A stretch of 64,000 nucleotides of DNA, taken from positions 18,209-82,208 of the IMG/VR virus record IMGVR_UViG_3300010885_043119. One strand, given 5' to 3'. The position numbers and the translations under genes were made by a program. Within the stretch, counting starts at the first letter, position 1. Every line of letters begins with the position of its first letter. This document shows positions 25,915 through 33,967 of the stretch, piece after piece. The stretch is from a virus. Under the pieces are notes generated by a model. That model saw only the letters and a program-made list of their open reading frames with translations. It ran no database searches and was not told the origin of the DNA.

Positions 25915-27100
25915 TAAGTTTATTCCAATCAATAACAGCTTTAGACCAAAGCTTAAAGTAATCGCAGCACTCCTGTGAGCAGCCGCTTTCGTCTGGTGTT
26001 AGCGTCATCATCGCTTCAGCTATGTAATTAGACATAACACCAGCATCTGCCTTAGCCTCCTCAGGAGGAGCACTGTAGTTACTTAAAACCCACTCTAGAC
26101 CTCTCCACACATCTTCATTAAGTCTTATACCTGAAGCCTCTGCCACTAAGCAATTCATTCTGTCACTAAGCCTAAGGTGATCTAAGTTAGGGTAGCCATA
26201 GCACCATGCGTCACCACTAAGCTTTAAAGCAGCCTGAGCAAACAGACCAAACCATATATCATCGAATCGTTTGTAATTAGACAGCATACCCATAGGAGGA
26301 AATAAAGCATGAGGCAACATCGAGTCTATAAACGCTAGGTTCATTCCACATATAGGGTAAACCACAGAAGGATGAGCTAACACAGGACCGTGAAGTAAAG
26401 GAAGAACTGCTTTCTCAAGAGATGGGTTACTTATTCTTTGTATTGAATCAAAATCAGGCATTCCCTCCCACGTACCTACGCTCATTGAAACAAAAGGTTT
26501 GTGTAAGTGAGTTGTATTAGTAAAGTACGGCACACCTCTTACGCGCACTCCAGGCACTGTAGAAGACCAGACGTTAAAATCAAATAAATTTGATAAATGA
26601 GACTTAAAGAAGTCTCCGCCTCGTTCACCTTTTGAAGGACGACAGTCATCATCTAATGTAAATACAACATGTTCTCTATATTCATTTATCTTTCTTTTAG
26701 CGTTTAAAGAACAAGCTTGAAGAAACCCGTAACTTCGTATTGCTGAATCTTTTTTACTAAAACAAGAAAAACCTGCGTATTCAAACATATCTATAGGTAT
26801 AGGCAAGCAGTCTATCAAATTGTAGTCTGAGCTTCCTATGTAGGTTGCGTCCCAACTATGAAAATGCAAACGGTATTTTTTAATGTTGATCAGGTCTAAC
26901 AACTCGCTAAAGTCTTTAAAACCTGATGAATGACCGTCATATACTATGTGAACGTCTTCAGGAAAACACTCTAGAGATTCCCAAGCTAACAAAAAATCAC
27001 TTATCTCATTCAGCCTTATAGTTGGTACTACTAAGGAAGAATATACTAAAGGAACTTTTGATAAGTTTTGAAGATAGAACGGTTTAAGGATGTTAGTCAT
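25898..27100 (-). CDS. Reversibly glycosylated polypeptide / UDP-arabinopyranose mutase-like (GT75)
   Basis: A 400-aa protein. The order of motifs follows plant RGP/UAM proteins: [14 protein letters not shown] at the N-terminus, [34 protein letters not shown] (the DDD-type metal/nucleotide site), [27 protein letters not shown] and [10 protein letters not shown]. RGPs interconvert UDP-arabinopyranose and UDP-arabinofuranose and self-glycosylate. Whether this phage member has that substrate is not readable from the sequence. It is co-oriented with a GT2-like gene 10 bp upstream. The start follows AAAGGTATAC. Confidence 0.75.
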   Translation of the reverse strand: MTNILKPFYLQNLSKVPLVYSSLVVPTIRLNEISDFLLAWESLECFPEDVHIVYDGHSSGFKDFSELLDLINIKKYRLHFHSWDATYIGSSDYNLIDCLPIPIDMFEYAGFSCFSKKDSAIRSYGFLQACSLNAKRKINEYREHVVFTLDDDCRPSKGERGGDFFKSHLSNLFDFNVWSSTVPGVRVRGVPYFTNTTHLHKPFVSMSVGTWEGMPDFDSIQRISNPSLEKAVLPLLHGPVLAHPSVVYPICGMNLAFIDSMLPHALFPPMGMLSNYKRFDDIWFGLFAQAALKLSGDAWCYGYPNLDHLRLSDRMNCLVAEASGIRLNEDVWRGLEWVLSNYSAPPEEAKADAGVMSNYIAEAMMTLTPDESGCSQECCDYFKLWSKAVIDWNKLIMRYV

Positions 27101-27110
27101 GTATACCTTT

Positions 27111-27926
27111 CTAGATTACACCGCGCATAAACGATGGAATAGGTCTTAAACTTGAATCAATAGGTCCTTGATTACCTCTAAAGAACCATTTGTCAAATCC
27201 AGCACCGTCAAAAACCCTGTTATGAAAACCAAGACCTTCAGCTAAGTCAACCGGGTTCCAAGTTCTGCTTACTTGTTCACGGTGTTTATTTTTACACATG
27301 TCGTAGTCAAGTTTATGAAGGTGAACAAGGAAAAGGTCGTTGCTTACTTTTGGCTGAGATGGCACGTTTAAAATATGAAAACCAACGTCCCACTTACAAG
27401 AAACTTTAGATATAAGAGTCTTGTTATAAATAGTGTCGTAACGCCAAAAACCTCTTTGATTAAAAATAGGTTTTGACAAATCTATAGAAGGCTCTTTGGC
27501 TGGGTCGTGGTCTAATGCCAAACCTACACATCTTAAAAGTGACAATCCTGGCTCAGCAAACCGCTTAGACACGTACTCGTTAAGGCCGTAAGGATGTAGC
27601 TCTGGGTTAGGTACTAATATCTCATCAGACTCTGCAAACGCTACTACATCATAGCTTTGAAGCAAAAACGATTGAAAAGATTGAACTGTGTCTCTTAGCC
27701 ACCCATGATCAAAACTAAAAAACCTATGCACCGGTACAATATTAACTCCAGCTTTCCTATGTCTGTCTAAAGACGCTAAAGAAGATTCTGTTGCAGAGTT
27801 GTGATTAAGTATGTATAAATCTTCTTTAGGAATGGTCTTAGAATAGTAGTTAACCCATATATCTAAAAAAAAGTCTTCGTTTTGAACAATAGTAAAGGCC
27901 GCTAGTTGTTTCTTTGACTTTGACAT
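27111..27926 (-). CDS. GT2-like glycosyltransferase
   Basis: A 271-aa protein. FTIVQNEDFFLDIWVNYYSK at the N-terminus, then AFAESDEILVPNP (the SDE replacing a DxD) and later VHLHKLDYDMCKNKHRE, match GT2-type proteins of the kind annotated as glycosyl transferase family 2 or 92. The acceptor and donor are unknown. It lies upstream of the GT75-like gene on the same strand and divergent from a sulfotransferase, so the group probably builds one glycan or modified sugar. Confidence 0.6.
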   Translation of the reverse strand: MSKSKKQLAAFTIVQNEDFFLDIWVNYYSKTIPKEDLYILNHNSATESSLASLDRHRKAGVNIVPVHRFFSFDHGWLRDTVQSFQSFLLQSYDVVAFAESDEILVPNPELHPYGLNEYVSKRFAEPGLSLLRCVGLALDHDPAKEPSIDLSKPIFNQRGFWRYDTIYNKTLISKVSCKWDVGFHILNVPSQPKVSNDLFLVHLHKLDYDMCKNKHREQVSRTWNPVDLAEGLGFHNRVFDGAGFDKWFFRGNQGPIDSSLRPIPSFMRGVI

Positions 27927-27949
27927 TGTAAATCCTTAGAAAGAAAAAC

Positions 27950-28594
27950 ATGAACACATGCTACGCTATAATAAGCACTCCAAGGTCTGGGTCAAGCGCA
28001 TTATCGGGGGTGGTTCATACTTTAGGAATAAGCATGGGAGATAGGCTTTTGCCTCCTATGGAACAAAACCCAAAAGGGTTCTATGAGGACATGGAGTTCT
28101 TAGAGCACCACGCTAACATGTACGGAAACATACCTTACTTGATGGACGGCTTAGAACCAGGAACTCCATCTCCTCCAAACCCTGCGTATGCAAGCCTGAT
28201 AAGAAGAAGATGCGTAAAACCAAAATGGGGACTAAAAGACCCTAGAATGGTATTTCTAGTTCAAGATTTCAAAGAATACCTTATGAACTGCAAACTAAAA
28301 ATAATCAGTACATCAAGGCCTATAAATTTGTCTGCAAAAAGTATGAGCAAAGTTATAAAAGTAGATTACAGAAGAGCTACTGAAATTATAGGAAGATATG
28401 AGGCTGCAAGACTTGACACACTAGCTTGGGCTGCAGAAGTTGGAATAGAAACGCTTATAGTTCCTTACAACGACTTAATTGACAACACAAAAAACACAGT
28501 TAAAAAAGTAGCTGAGTTTTGCGAGATTACTGATGAAGCCTATATAGCAAGAGCTACGAGCATAGTTGACGTTTCTTTAAGAAACAACAAGTAA
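27950..28594 (+). CDS. Sulfotransferase-family protein
   Basis: A 214-aa protein on the plus strand. The 5'-phosphosulfate loop is visible as IISTPRSGSSALSGVV near the N-terminus, WGLKDPRMVFL is a family hallmark, and KIISTSRPINLSAKSM fits the 3'-phosphate-binding strand and helix (R...S). This suggests PAPS-dependent transfer of sulfate to a carbohydrate. The weak ribosome site (AGAAAGAAAAAC) implies low expression. It is divergent from the GT2-like gene and ends flush against the convergent 83-aa gene. Confidence 0.72.
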   Translation: MNTCYAIISTPRSGSSALSGVVHTLGISMGDRLLPPMEQNPKGFYEDMEFLEHHANMYGNIPYLMDGLEPGTPSPPNPAYASLIRRRCVKPKWGLKDPRMVFLVQDFKEYLMNCKLKIISTSRPINLSAKSMSKVIKVDYRRATEIIGRYEAARLDTLAWAAEVGIETLIVPYNDLIDNTKNTVKKVAEFCEITDEAYIARATSIVDVSLRNNK

Positions 28595-28846
28595 CTAAGA
28601 GTTGTCTTCTGAATCAATTGATAGGCCAGACCTGTATACTCCAGGAGACCACTCCTTGCAGTTAAGCCTAGTGCATGGAACGCATATCCTGTTTCTACAT
28701 ACGTCGTTAGACATAAACTGCTTGCCACATCTAAGGCAATTCTTGTAGCCACAGTTAGCTCGCTTGTTATATCTGTTGTCCACTTTCTTTGCAGGCTTCT
28801 TACCTACTTTTTTGGACTTTCCTTTTTCTTCTTCTCTTTTTGACAC
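28595..28846 (-). CDS. Small zinc-binding protein, GTG start
   Basis: An 83-aa protein. It is Lys-rich for the first 30 residues (KGKSKKVGKKPAKK), then CLRCGKQFMSNDVCRNRICVPC gives two or three Cys pairs likely to bind zinc. The start is GTG, chosen because GGAGGTGGCAATAA precedes it; it overlaps the upstream gene by 43 bases. The basic tail plus zinc finger suggests nucleic-acid binding. Confidence 0.6.
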   Translation of the reverse strand: MSKREEEKGKSKKVGKKPAKKVDNRYNKRANCGYKNCLRCGKQFMSNDVCRNRICVPCTRLNCKEWSPGVYRSGLSIDSEDNS

Positions 28847-29265
28847 TTATTGCCACCTCCATGTGGCTTAGCCGTTGTTTCCGGTACCTCGTCAAGATCA
28901 TCCTGATCATCCAAAGAACAGTCAAGGCTAAGTAGCTCATTAATAAACTTATTAGAAGACTCCCGCTCAGATACAGCTTCAATGTAGGCGTCGCTGGTTA
29001 TAGCTGAATATATGATGTCTCTAGTAATACGGTCTGACCCAGGGATCTCTACTCCTTCCTTGGTTGAAGCTACTGCAAACGGCTCCCTATCTGGTATCGA
29101 GCCTGCAGACTTCCACCTTTTATCAAATATAGAGATCACATCAGACATCTGGCTATAGTTGTAACTCTCTCCAGGCATAGGGTATTTAGGCAAGACATCA
29201 GGAAGTTTTTCAAACACAGGAGGTACATATACTACATAGGTTTTAAACTTAGTGTCTTTATGCAT
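28804..29265 (-). CDS. Hypothetical protein
   Basis: A 153-aa protein, start at MHKDTKFKTYVVYVPP where AAGGAATCTTACTCC precedes the ATG; a TTG nine codons upstream lacks a ribosome site. It ends in a Lys-rich tail (KCQKEKKKKESPKK). I do not recognise a family. It overlaps the zinc protein downstream by 43 bp. Confidence 0.55.
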   Translation of the reverse strand: MHKDTKFKTYVVYVPPVFEKLPDVLPKYPMPGESYNYSQMSDVISIFDKRWKSAGSIPDREPFAVASTKEGVEIPGSDRITRDIIYSAITSDAYIEAVSERESSNKFINELLSLDCSLDDQDDLDEVPETTAKPHGGGNKCQKEKKKKESPKK

Positions 29266-29304
29266 GGAGTAAGATTCCTTTCTTAATACCAACGTATAGT
29301 TAGG

Positions 29305-30102
29305 CTATTCCTCATCAGCTGAATAAAACGAACCGTATTGCCTTATCAGCCTTCTACGCCTAAAAGCCTCGTCTACCTTAATAGACCTTAAGGGGCCATC
29401 GTAAAGCATGGATACAGGAAAGCAACAAAAATTAATAGCAGCTTTTCCAAATCTTTTTGACGAGCACAAAGAAGACTTAGCGGTCTTAGAGTCCTTGTGA
29501 CAGTAAGATATCTGCTTAAGAGTAAGCTTGTATACTCTCTCTCCATCTAGTAAGTGAGAGTGTACTATAAGCATTTCAGATACTCCTGCAACTCTATTAG
29601 CTGAAAGAGAAGCAGGACGCATCTTCCATCTTGGAGAAAACATGCTTAAACCTTTGTCAGATATGGCTTTACTGCTAGATCCTACAGGTATATAAGAAAC
29701 TTTCTCACTGTAAAAAAAGCCATAGTCTTTATACTTATCGCTGCCTTTACATAAGCTACTCGTCATACGCCTATAAGCTCTGCATATTGACCTATTCCAA
29801 CAGTATGGGCAATATCTTATCTTACTGCATTTGTAAGCCTTCTTCTTATCTTTGTCTTTAGAGAACCTAAGGTAAGAAGGAAGTGTGCATTTTCTCAAAG
29901 AAAAGCATAAAAAAGGATAACGTGTTTTAAGGTCTTGCAATCTTTCAAAAGCCTTAAAAAAAGCTTTAATCTTTTTACTTCTCAAGTATAAAAACTTTGA
30001 CATAGCGCCAGCACGACTTTTAATGCCGTGCTGCGCTACAGTTGCAAATAACTCTAAATAAAAACAGCTTTTATAAAACCTAGATACGAGGCTGGTTGCC
30101 AT
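29305..30102 (-). CDS. Hypothetical basic protein with RCPxC-type zinc motif
   Basis: A 265-aa protein that is strongly basic. CSKIRYCPYCWNRSICRAYR (about 103-122) resembles the CxxRxCPxCxxRR motif near the N-terminus of some rolling-circle Rep proteins and transposases. A HUH motif is not evident (VHSHLL is the nearest), so I do not call it a Rep. The start follows GAAGGCAAGAA. Possible DNA-binding protein. Confidence 0.5.
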   Translation of the reverse strand: MATSLVSRFYKSCFYLELFATVAQHGIKSRAGAMSKFLYLRSKKIKAFFKAFERLQDLKTRYPFLCFSLRKCTLPSYLRFSKDKDKKKAYKCSKIRYCPYCWNRSICRAYRRMTSSLCKGSDKYKDYGFFYSEKVSYIPVGSSSKAISDKGLSMFSPRWKMRPASLSANRVAGVSEMLIVHSHLLDGERVYKLTLKQISYCHKDSKTAKSSLCSSKRFGKAAINFCCFPVSMLYDGPLRSIKVDEAFRRRRLIRQYGSFYSADEE

Positions 30103-30120
30103 TTCTTGCCTTCAATTCTT

Positions 30121-30633
30121 TTAGTTAAACTCAGCCATAGCTTTTCCAAACATATCGTTAAACCTTCCACTGTTAGTTGAAGCTTTCTTATCAGTAGGCT
30201 TAGTGCTGAAAGTCTCCCACTCCCCTAACGATACATTATCGCCAGATCTGATAATGTCTGCCTTATACAGAATTTCTTCTTTAACAGAAGAGTACTGCAT
30301 AAGCATTATTTCCTTCCTTAGCGGGTGATTGGCAACAGAACCGTATTCATCAAAAGCTTTTTCAACTCCACCTTTTTCGGATTCTAAGCACCAGCTCTCA
30401 GCAACAAATACGTACTCCTTTACAGAGCCATTCTGTATTCTGGCTTTCATGTCAGACATTACGTTATCTTTGTCTCTGTTGTTTCTGAACGCTACAGGTT
30501 TAACTTCAATCTTCTCATCTTCTGATGAAGTAAAGAATACCGGAGGGTGCTCACAGTTAGCCTCCATTACAGACTTTACAAGCTTTTTAATCATAGGAAT
30601 TTTGTTAAAAAGTTTGCTGTTAATATCGCTCAT
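30121..30633 (-). CDS. Hypothetical protein
   Basis: A 170-aa protein, start at MSDINSKLFNKIP because GAGGTGTACT precedes it. It is soluble and charged, with no recognised domain. It is the first gene downstream of the sigma factor gene, 22 bases on, and probably shares its transcript. Confidence 0.55.
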   Translation of the reverse strand: MSDINSKLFNKIPMIKKLVKSVMEANCEHPPVFFTSSEDEKIEVKPVAFRNNRDKDNVMSDMKARIQNGSVKEYVFVAESWCLESEKGGVEKAFDEYGSVANHPLRKEIMLMQYSSVKEEILYKADIIRSGDNVSLGEWETFSTKPTDKKASTNSGRFNDMFGKAMAEFN

Positions 30634-30655
30634 AGTACACCTCGATAAAAGTTGT

Positions 30656-31369
30656 TTAAACATCATCGCCTACGTTGGCGTTTGAGAAAAAATGAGAGTA
30701 TGCTTTTTTACCTTTAAGCATTCTCCTAATCGTATCCATAGCTTTTGCCAATATTTGACGAGCTCTTTCTCTAGTAATTCCAAGTTTATCTCCTATCTGC
30801 TGTAAATTTAGACCTTTGTTGTATTTGTATTTAATAATCATCTTAGACCTTGAATCTAAATGCTCTGATATAATATCCCACATAACTTCGTTTCCGCCCA
30901 CGCTATCAATAAGATCTAAGGCCCAACTAGTTTCTTTTTCTTTATATTCTAAATCTTTAAAAACAGATCCAGCAGAGTTAACTACTTTAGTTTTTACAGA
31001 ATAATAAGATACAAAAGTGCAGTAAGGAAATATTACCTCATGTGAGTCTTTCAACTCTTTCCAACTGGCAGCCATGTGATCAGATTCAAATCTTACAAAT
31101 GTAGCTTTAACGTGTTTAAAACAATAATTAAAAACTCTATCTTTAAAAAAGTTATCGCTATAACAGTTAGCAAAAAACAAAGAACTGTTAAAAGATAAAG
31201 CTATAGAGCCAAGGTAGTCTTTGCTATCGCCTCCAAAGACTTTAGCTAGTTCATCAGACAGTGCAATAATCAAATCTTGGTACCTATACCACATGTATTC
31301 AAAATTATAATGTTTAGTTACTCTACCTCGTACCTTAACCGGCTTAGTTAGCACTTCTTTTACCGACAT
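30656..31369 (-). CDS. Phage sigma factor (sigma-70 region 4-like)
   Basis: A 237-aa protein. The C-terminal part is a clear region 4: HLDSRSKMIIKYKYNKGLNL, then LQQIGDKLGITRERARQIL and AKAMDTIRRML, which is the -35-binding HTH with the E-I/G-x-x-L-G-[IV]-[ST]-R-[ER]-R-[AV]-R-Q-I pattern. The N-terminal half (YMWYRYQDLIIALS onward) could be region 2 but is diverged. It probably redirects host RNA polymerase to late promoters, as T4 gp55 does. The upstream region carries a hairpin and a tandem 29-bp repeat that may regulate it. Confidence 0.8.
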   Translation of the reverse strand: MSVKEVLTKPVKVRGRVTKHYNFEYMWYRYQDLIIALSDELAKVFGGDSKDYLGSIALSFNSSLFFANCYSDNFFKDRVFNYCFKHVKATFVRFESDHMAASWKELKDSHEVIFPYCTFVSYYSVKTKVVNSAGSVFKDLEYKEKETSWALDLIDSVGGNEVMWDIISEHLDSRSKMIIKYKYNKGLNLQQIGDKLGITRERARQILAKAMDTIRRMLKGKKAYSHFFSNANVGDDV

Positions 31370-31412
31370 GATTCAATCCTAGAAATGTAGTTAATTTGTA
31401 AATTAAATAAGT

Positions 31413-31444
31413 CTGCAGAGCCTATTTTAAAGTAGACTCTGCAG
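31413..31444 (-). terminator. Hairpin upstream of the sigma gene
   Basis: CTGCAGAG / CTCTGCAG 8-bp stem, extended by three pairs after a mismatch, loop rich in T and A. On the minus strand it is followed by ACTTATTTAATTT. It would end transcription of the 88-aa gene before the sigma gene. Confidence 0.5.
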
Positions 31445-31501
31445 TAAACAAAAGTAAACTGTTTACCGGTTAGTAAACGAAAGTAAACCGTTTACCAAAA
31501 G
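31444..31501. repeat. Two tandem 29-bp repeats with GTAAAC/GTTTAC boxes
   Basis: Copy 1 is 31444-31472 and copy 2 is 31473-31501. Each has GTAAAC, a second GTAAAC 10 bases on, and an inverted GTTTAC, so six boxes at fixed spacing in 58 bases. It lies between the sigma factor gene and the next gene upstream, a place expected for an operator. Confidence 0.7.
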
Positions 31502-31503
31502 TG

Positions 31504-31770
31504 CTAGTTAAAAGAAACAACAGCACCCTTGGGATCGGCTACTACAAACCAAGACCCTTCAACCCTGGCATTGTTATCGCCAAGAGTCCATATGTTAACT
31601 CTCCACCTGTCGCTATAAACGTTTATGGCTTCAGATTTTATAACTCCAGAAGGATAGGTCACAAGTTTAGAAAGGTTGTTAATAATAACCTTGTCTATTT
31701 GAACCTTACCTTCTTTCTTAAGCTTTGGAGACGTCTCCAACTGCTCATCTTCTTTATGATCAATAGCCAT
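31504..31770 (-). CDS. Hypothetical protein carrying palindrome copy 3
   Basis: An 88-aa protein, start at MAIDHKEDEQ because GGAGGTAAGTAGA precedes the ATG. No family recognised. The palindrome is read here as LETSPK. It is followed by the tandem repeat and hairpin. Confidence 0.55.
   Translation of the reverse strand: MAIDHKEDEQLETSPKLKKEGKVQIDKVIINNLSKLVTYPSGVIKSEAINVYSDRWRVNIWTLGDNNARVEGSWFVVADPKGAVVSFN
31725..31740. repeat. Dispersed palindrome, copy 3 (16 bp)
   Basis: TTGGAGACGTCTCCAA, a perfect 16-bp palindrome inside the 88-aa gene. Confidence 0.9.
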
Positions 31771-31806
31771 TCTACTTACCTCCAAGTAAGAGTTTGTCAG
31801 CCAATT

Positions 31807-32127
31807 TTACCACTGCAAGCTCTCACCAGCTACGAAGTTCTCACATTCTTGCATAGCTCCCCAGAACTGCTTTCTTACTTCAGACATGTAGCCTGTAAAA
31901 AGCTCTTCTTGTTCAGGAACGTTAGGAGTCTGTATGCAACAACTAAAGAACTTACCGTTATCAGCGGTTGCTGATAAAACTATTTCATTAGCTGTATCTT
32001 TGAACACTAAGTCAATATTTGTAAGTATAGTTTTACGTAAAATGTGTTCTTTAATAAAAAGAACCGGATTCTTATCGGTAGAAAATCCAACTAATCCGCT
32101 TGCAATGCAGGTAGCTAGTCCATCCAT
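31807..32127 (-). CDS. Hypothetical protein
   Basis: A 106-aa protein, start at MDGLATCIASG where GGAGGAAGCC precedes the ATG; the longer frame overlaps the upstream gene and has no ribosome site. No family recognised. Confidence 0.55.
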   Translation of the reverse strand: MDGLATCIASGLVGFSTDKNPVLFIKEHILRKTILTNIDLVFKDTANEIVLSATADNGKFFSCCIQTPNVPEQEELFTGYMSEVRKQFWGAMQECENFVAGESLQW

Positions 32128-32153
32128 GGCTTCCTCCTTTAAAAATAAAACTA

Positions 32154-32738
32154 CTACTTTCTCAAAAACACACCTATTTTCTCTAAACATTCAATAACCC
32201 TGCTAAGCCCCGTCTTAGTGACGTAATCGCTTAATTTTAAGCTACTGCAGGCCGCTAGAATCAAAGACTCAGTAGACTTTGTTATATCAGCCAGCGTTCT
32301 GTACCCTATCTCATAAAGAAAGTTCTTTGTCTTCTTATCAAACAAATCGCAGTCTTTGATTAAAATAGCCCTCATGCTAGGAGCTGAAAGCCTTCCACTA
32401 TGATGTGCAATATTCATTGAGTCTCTTAGTTCTAGATGCTTCCTAGTAATACGAGTGTGCTTTCCAAACCTACGCTTTTTAGGTTTGTTAAGCTTAGGCT
32501 CCTTGACAGCTGGAAGACCAAGCCTACACCCATCGCGTTGTACATCTAGCAAGTTTAACTCTTCAAAGTTATCGCTAAAGTCATCTCTAAATTTATCTGG
32601 ACTAACCACCTTACCTAATTTAAACCTAGCTTTGTTACTAGGGCTAAGTACTATGTTCAGGTTAACCTTATCACCAATACTGTTTAAAAGTTCGGTGAGT
32701 TGATCCATGTCTAAGTTGAGTCTTAGGTCTTTTATCAT
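32154..32738 (-). CDS. Second alpha-CTD-like (helix-hairpin) protein
   Basis: A 194-aa protein. Residues about 130-193 fit the RNA polymerase alpha-CTD layout with an insertion: LFDKKTKNFLYEIGYRTLAD, then ITKSTESLILAA, a roughly 10-residue insert, and KTGLSRVIECLEKIGVFL. The middle is basic (KPKKRRFGKHTRITRKH) and may bind nucleic acid. It is weaker than the match in the protein at 9703-10185. It lies near the phage sigma factor, which fits a transcription role. A generic helix-hairpin-helix domain is the alternative. Confidence 0.5.
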   Translation of the reverse strand: MIKDLRLNLDMDQLTELLNSIGDKVNLNIVLSPSNKARFKLGKVVSPDKFRDDFSDNFEELNLLDVQRDGCRLGLPAVKEPKLNKPKKRRFGKHTRITRKHLELRDSMNIAHHSGRLSAPSMRAILIKDCDLFDKKTKNFLYEIGYRTLADITKSTESLILAACSSLKLSDYVTKTGLSRVIECLEKIGVFLRK

Positions 32739-32765
32739 GTTAAAATCCTTAATGAGGTGTTGTTC

Positions 32766-32820
32766 TGTACACGTTCCACTTAATTCACTATATTCTAAAG
32801 AATATAGTAGTATACTTTTA
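32766..32820 (+). repeat. 55-bp inverted repeat, left copy
   Basis: Exact reverse complement of 33218-33272. It contains an internal 9-bp stem (ACTATATTC / GAATATAGT, loop TAAA). It lies just past the stop of the 124-aa gene it brackets. Confidence 0.9.
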
Positions 32821-32830
32821 GCTCTATTTA

Positions 32831-33205
32831 TTATTCAATTTCGTTTGGAAACTGGTCAGCCTCTTCTCCATCGGAAAGCCAAGGTGAAACTGGTCCTATA
32901 GGTTTGATATCAACTAGCTCAGCTCTTCTCCATATTTTTAGAAAGTTACTGCTTTCAAACAAACTGTTCATAAAATAACCTTCTACGTAATCAAAACTTA
33001 AAAAGTCAAAATCATCAGGATTAAGACCTTTTTCAGTTAACTGTTCTTTAACTTTTGCTATTGCACACTCATGGTGCTTTCCTAAAGACACTTGAAACTT
33101 TGTACACGAGAGCTTTACAAAGTGAGGTATCTTTGAATATTTAGTTCTTACAGCTTCACTTTTATCCTTATGATTTTTTAAAACTACACACCTTACAGAA
33201 GCCAT
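32831..33205 (-). CDS. Hypothetical protein bracketed by 55-bp inverted repeats
   Basis: A 124-aa protein of unknown family. Basic N-terminal half (VVLKNHKDKSEAVRTKYSK), acidic C-terminus (DGEEADQFPNEIE). The start follows AAAGGATTAAACC. It is enclosed between perfect inverted repeats, 10 bases after its stop and 12 bases before its start. It has no transposase or recombinase motif. The upstream repeat copy carries TATAGT and TATACT boxes that could be its promoter. Confidence 0.6.
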   Translation of the reverse strand: MASVRCVVLKNHKDKSEAVRTKYSKIPHFVKLSCTKFQVSLGKHHECAIAKVKEQLTEKGLNPDDFDFLSFDYVEGYFMNSLFESSNFLKIWRRAELVDIKPIGPVSPWLSDGEEADQFPNEIE

Positions 33206-33217
33206 GGTTTAATCCTT

Positions 33218-33272
33218 TAAAAGTATACTACTATATTCTTTAGAATATAGTGAATTAAGTGGAACGTGTACA
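33218..33272 (-). repeat. 55-bp inverted repeat, right copy
   Basis: Exact reverse complement of 32766-32820. On the minus strand it leads directly into the 124-aa gene's ribosome site, so it likely contains that gene's promoter. Confidence 0.9.
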
Positions 33273-33321
33273 AACTACTGTACAAATTGTTTAAACAGTT
33301 CCACTTTTAAACCAAATCTAG

Positions 33322-33537
33322 TTATTCATTCTCTTCTTCTTCATTATCACCATTCCACTCTGCGAGCTCCATCATTAGGGATTCTAGCTCTTCAAAAGTA
33401 AGATCTTTGCATTCGTCTTCTAAACCTCTCTCGGCATAGAAGATCATCTCTGAGCCATCGCCGTCGTCTTTCATTGTTGCCATTTTGACTTCAATGTATT
33501 CAGCTCTTAACTGCTCAAGTTCTTTCTGATCTTTCAT
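33322..33537 (-). CDS. Small acidic protein
   Basis: A 71-aa protein that is extremely acidic at both ends (CKDLTFEELESLMMELAEW, then NGDNEEEENE). The start follows AAAGGTAAGTT. It lies downstream of a sigma-70-like promoter (33573-33600). Small acidic phage proteins often mimic DNA or bind host factors; this is speculation here. Confidence 0.55.
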   Translation of the reverse strand: MKDQKELEQLRAEYIEVKMATMKDDGDGSEMIFYAERGLEDECKDLTFEELESLMMELAEWNGDNEEEENE

Positions 33538-33572
33538 AACTTACCTTTCATTTTGTGGTTTAAAGGAAATTT

Positions 33573-33600
33573 TATCTAAATTTTAAACTCTTTATGTCAA
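33573..33600 (-). promoter_or_regulatory. Sigma-70-type promoter, leftward
   Basis: TTGACA, 16-base spacer, TAGATA on the minus strand, 36 bases upstream of the ATG of the 71-aa acidic gene. Perfect -35 box. Part of a divergent promoter region. Confidence 0.6.
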
Positions 33601-33642
33601 AAGACTTACGAGCTTAAATAGACTATTTATAATTCTATATAT

Positions 33643-33670
33643 TTGACAAACCTATTAACATTTGTAAACT
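33643..33670 (+). promoter_or_regulatory. Sigma-70-type promoter, rightward
   Basis: TTGACA, 16-base spacer, TAAACT on the plus strand, about 45 bases upstream of the ATG of the 83-aa Cys-rich gene. The leader holds a short CCGG...CCGG hairpin near 33679-33694. Confidence 0.55.
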
Positions 33671-33715
33671 TTCATCTCCGGCAACAGGGCCGGTTAGATT
33701 TAACAGGAGGTTAGT

Positions 33716-33967
33716 ATGTTTCAATTCGTAGTGGCTGCAAGTATCGCTCTAGGTTCCGAGTCAGTAGACGGAGTCTTTGCAAAAAGACAGTCTTCTTGCT
33801 CAGGTGGCTCTTGTTCTGTAGCTAGTAGCCCAGTTGTAGAAGCCAGGAAGGTAGAGGCTGTTAAACCAGCAGCCACTGTTAAGGAATCGACACCGGCCTG
33901 TAAAGCTTCCTCTTGTGGTAAAAACACAAGAAAGCTATTTGGTAGATCAAGAGCTAAGTGCTCCTAA
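33716..33967 (+). CDS. Small Cys/Ser-rich protein in an isolated plus-strand unit
   Basis: An 83-aa protein. The first 20 residues are moderately hydrophobic (MFQFVVAASIALGSES) but do not form a classical signal peptide. Then QSSCSGGSCSVASS, CKASSCGK and a basic tail (NTRKLFGRSRAKCS). Five Cys residues could form metal or disulfide links. Ribosome site CAGGAGG. It has its own promoter and a strong GC-rich hairpin after it, in an otherwise minus-strand region: a self-contained, probably well-expressed early gene. No family recognised. Confidence 0.65.
   Translation: MFQFVVAASIALGSESVDGVFAKRQSSCSGGSCSVASSPVVEARKVEAVKPAATVKESTPACKASSCGKNTRKLFGRSRAKCS

Noticed and set aside
29305-30102. Rolling-circle Rep protein
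   Set aside because: The Cys motif is suggestive but no HUH or catalytic Tyr motif could be placed.
32766-33272. Insertion sequence or MITE
   Set aside because: No transposase and no visible target-site duplication; the flanks do not match. Kept only as a possible invertible or mobile unit.
33716-33967. Secreted peptide with signal sequence
   Set aside because: The N-terminus lacks a basic n-region and a long hydrophobic core, and contains Glu and Asp early.
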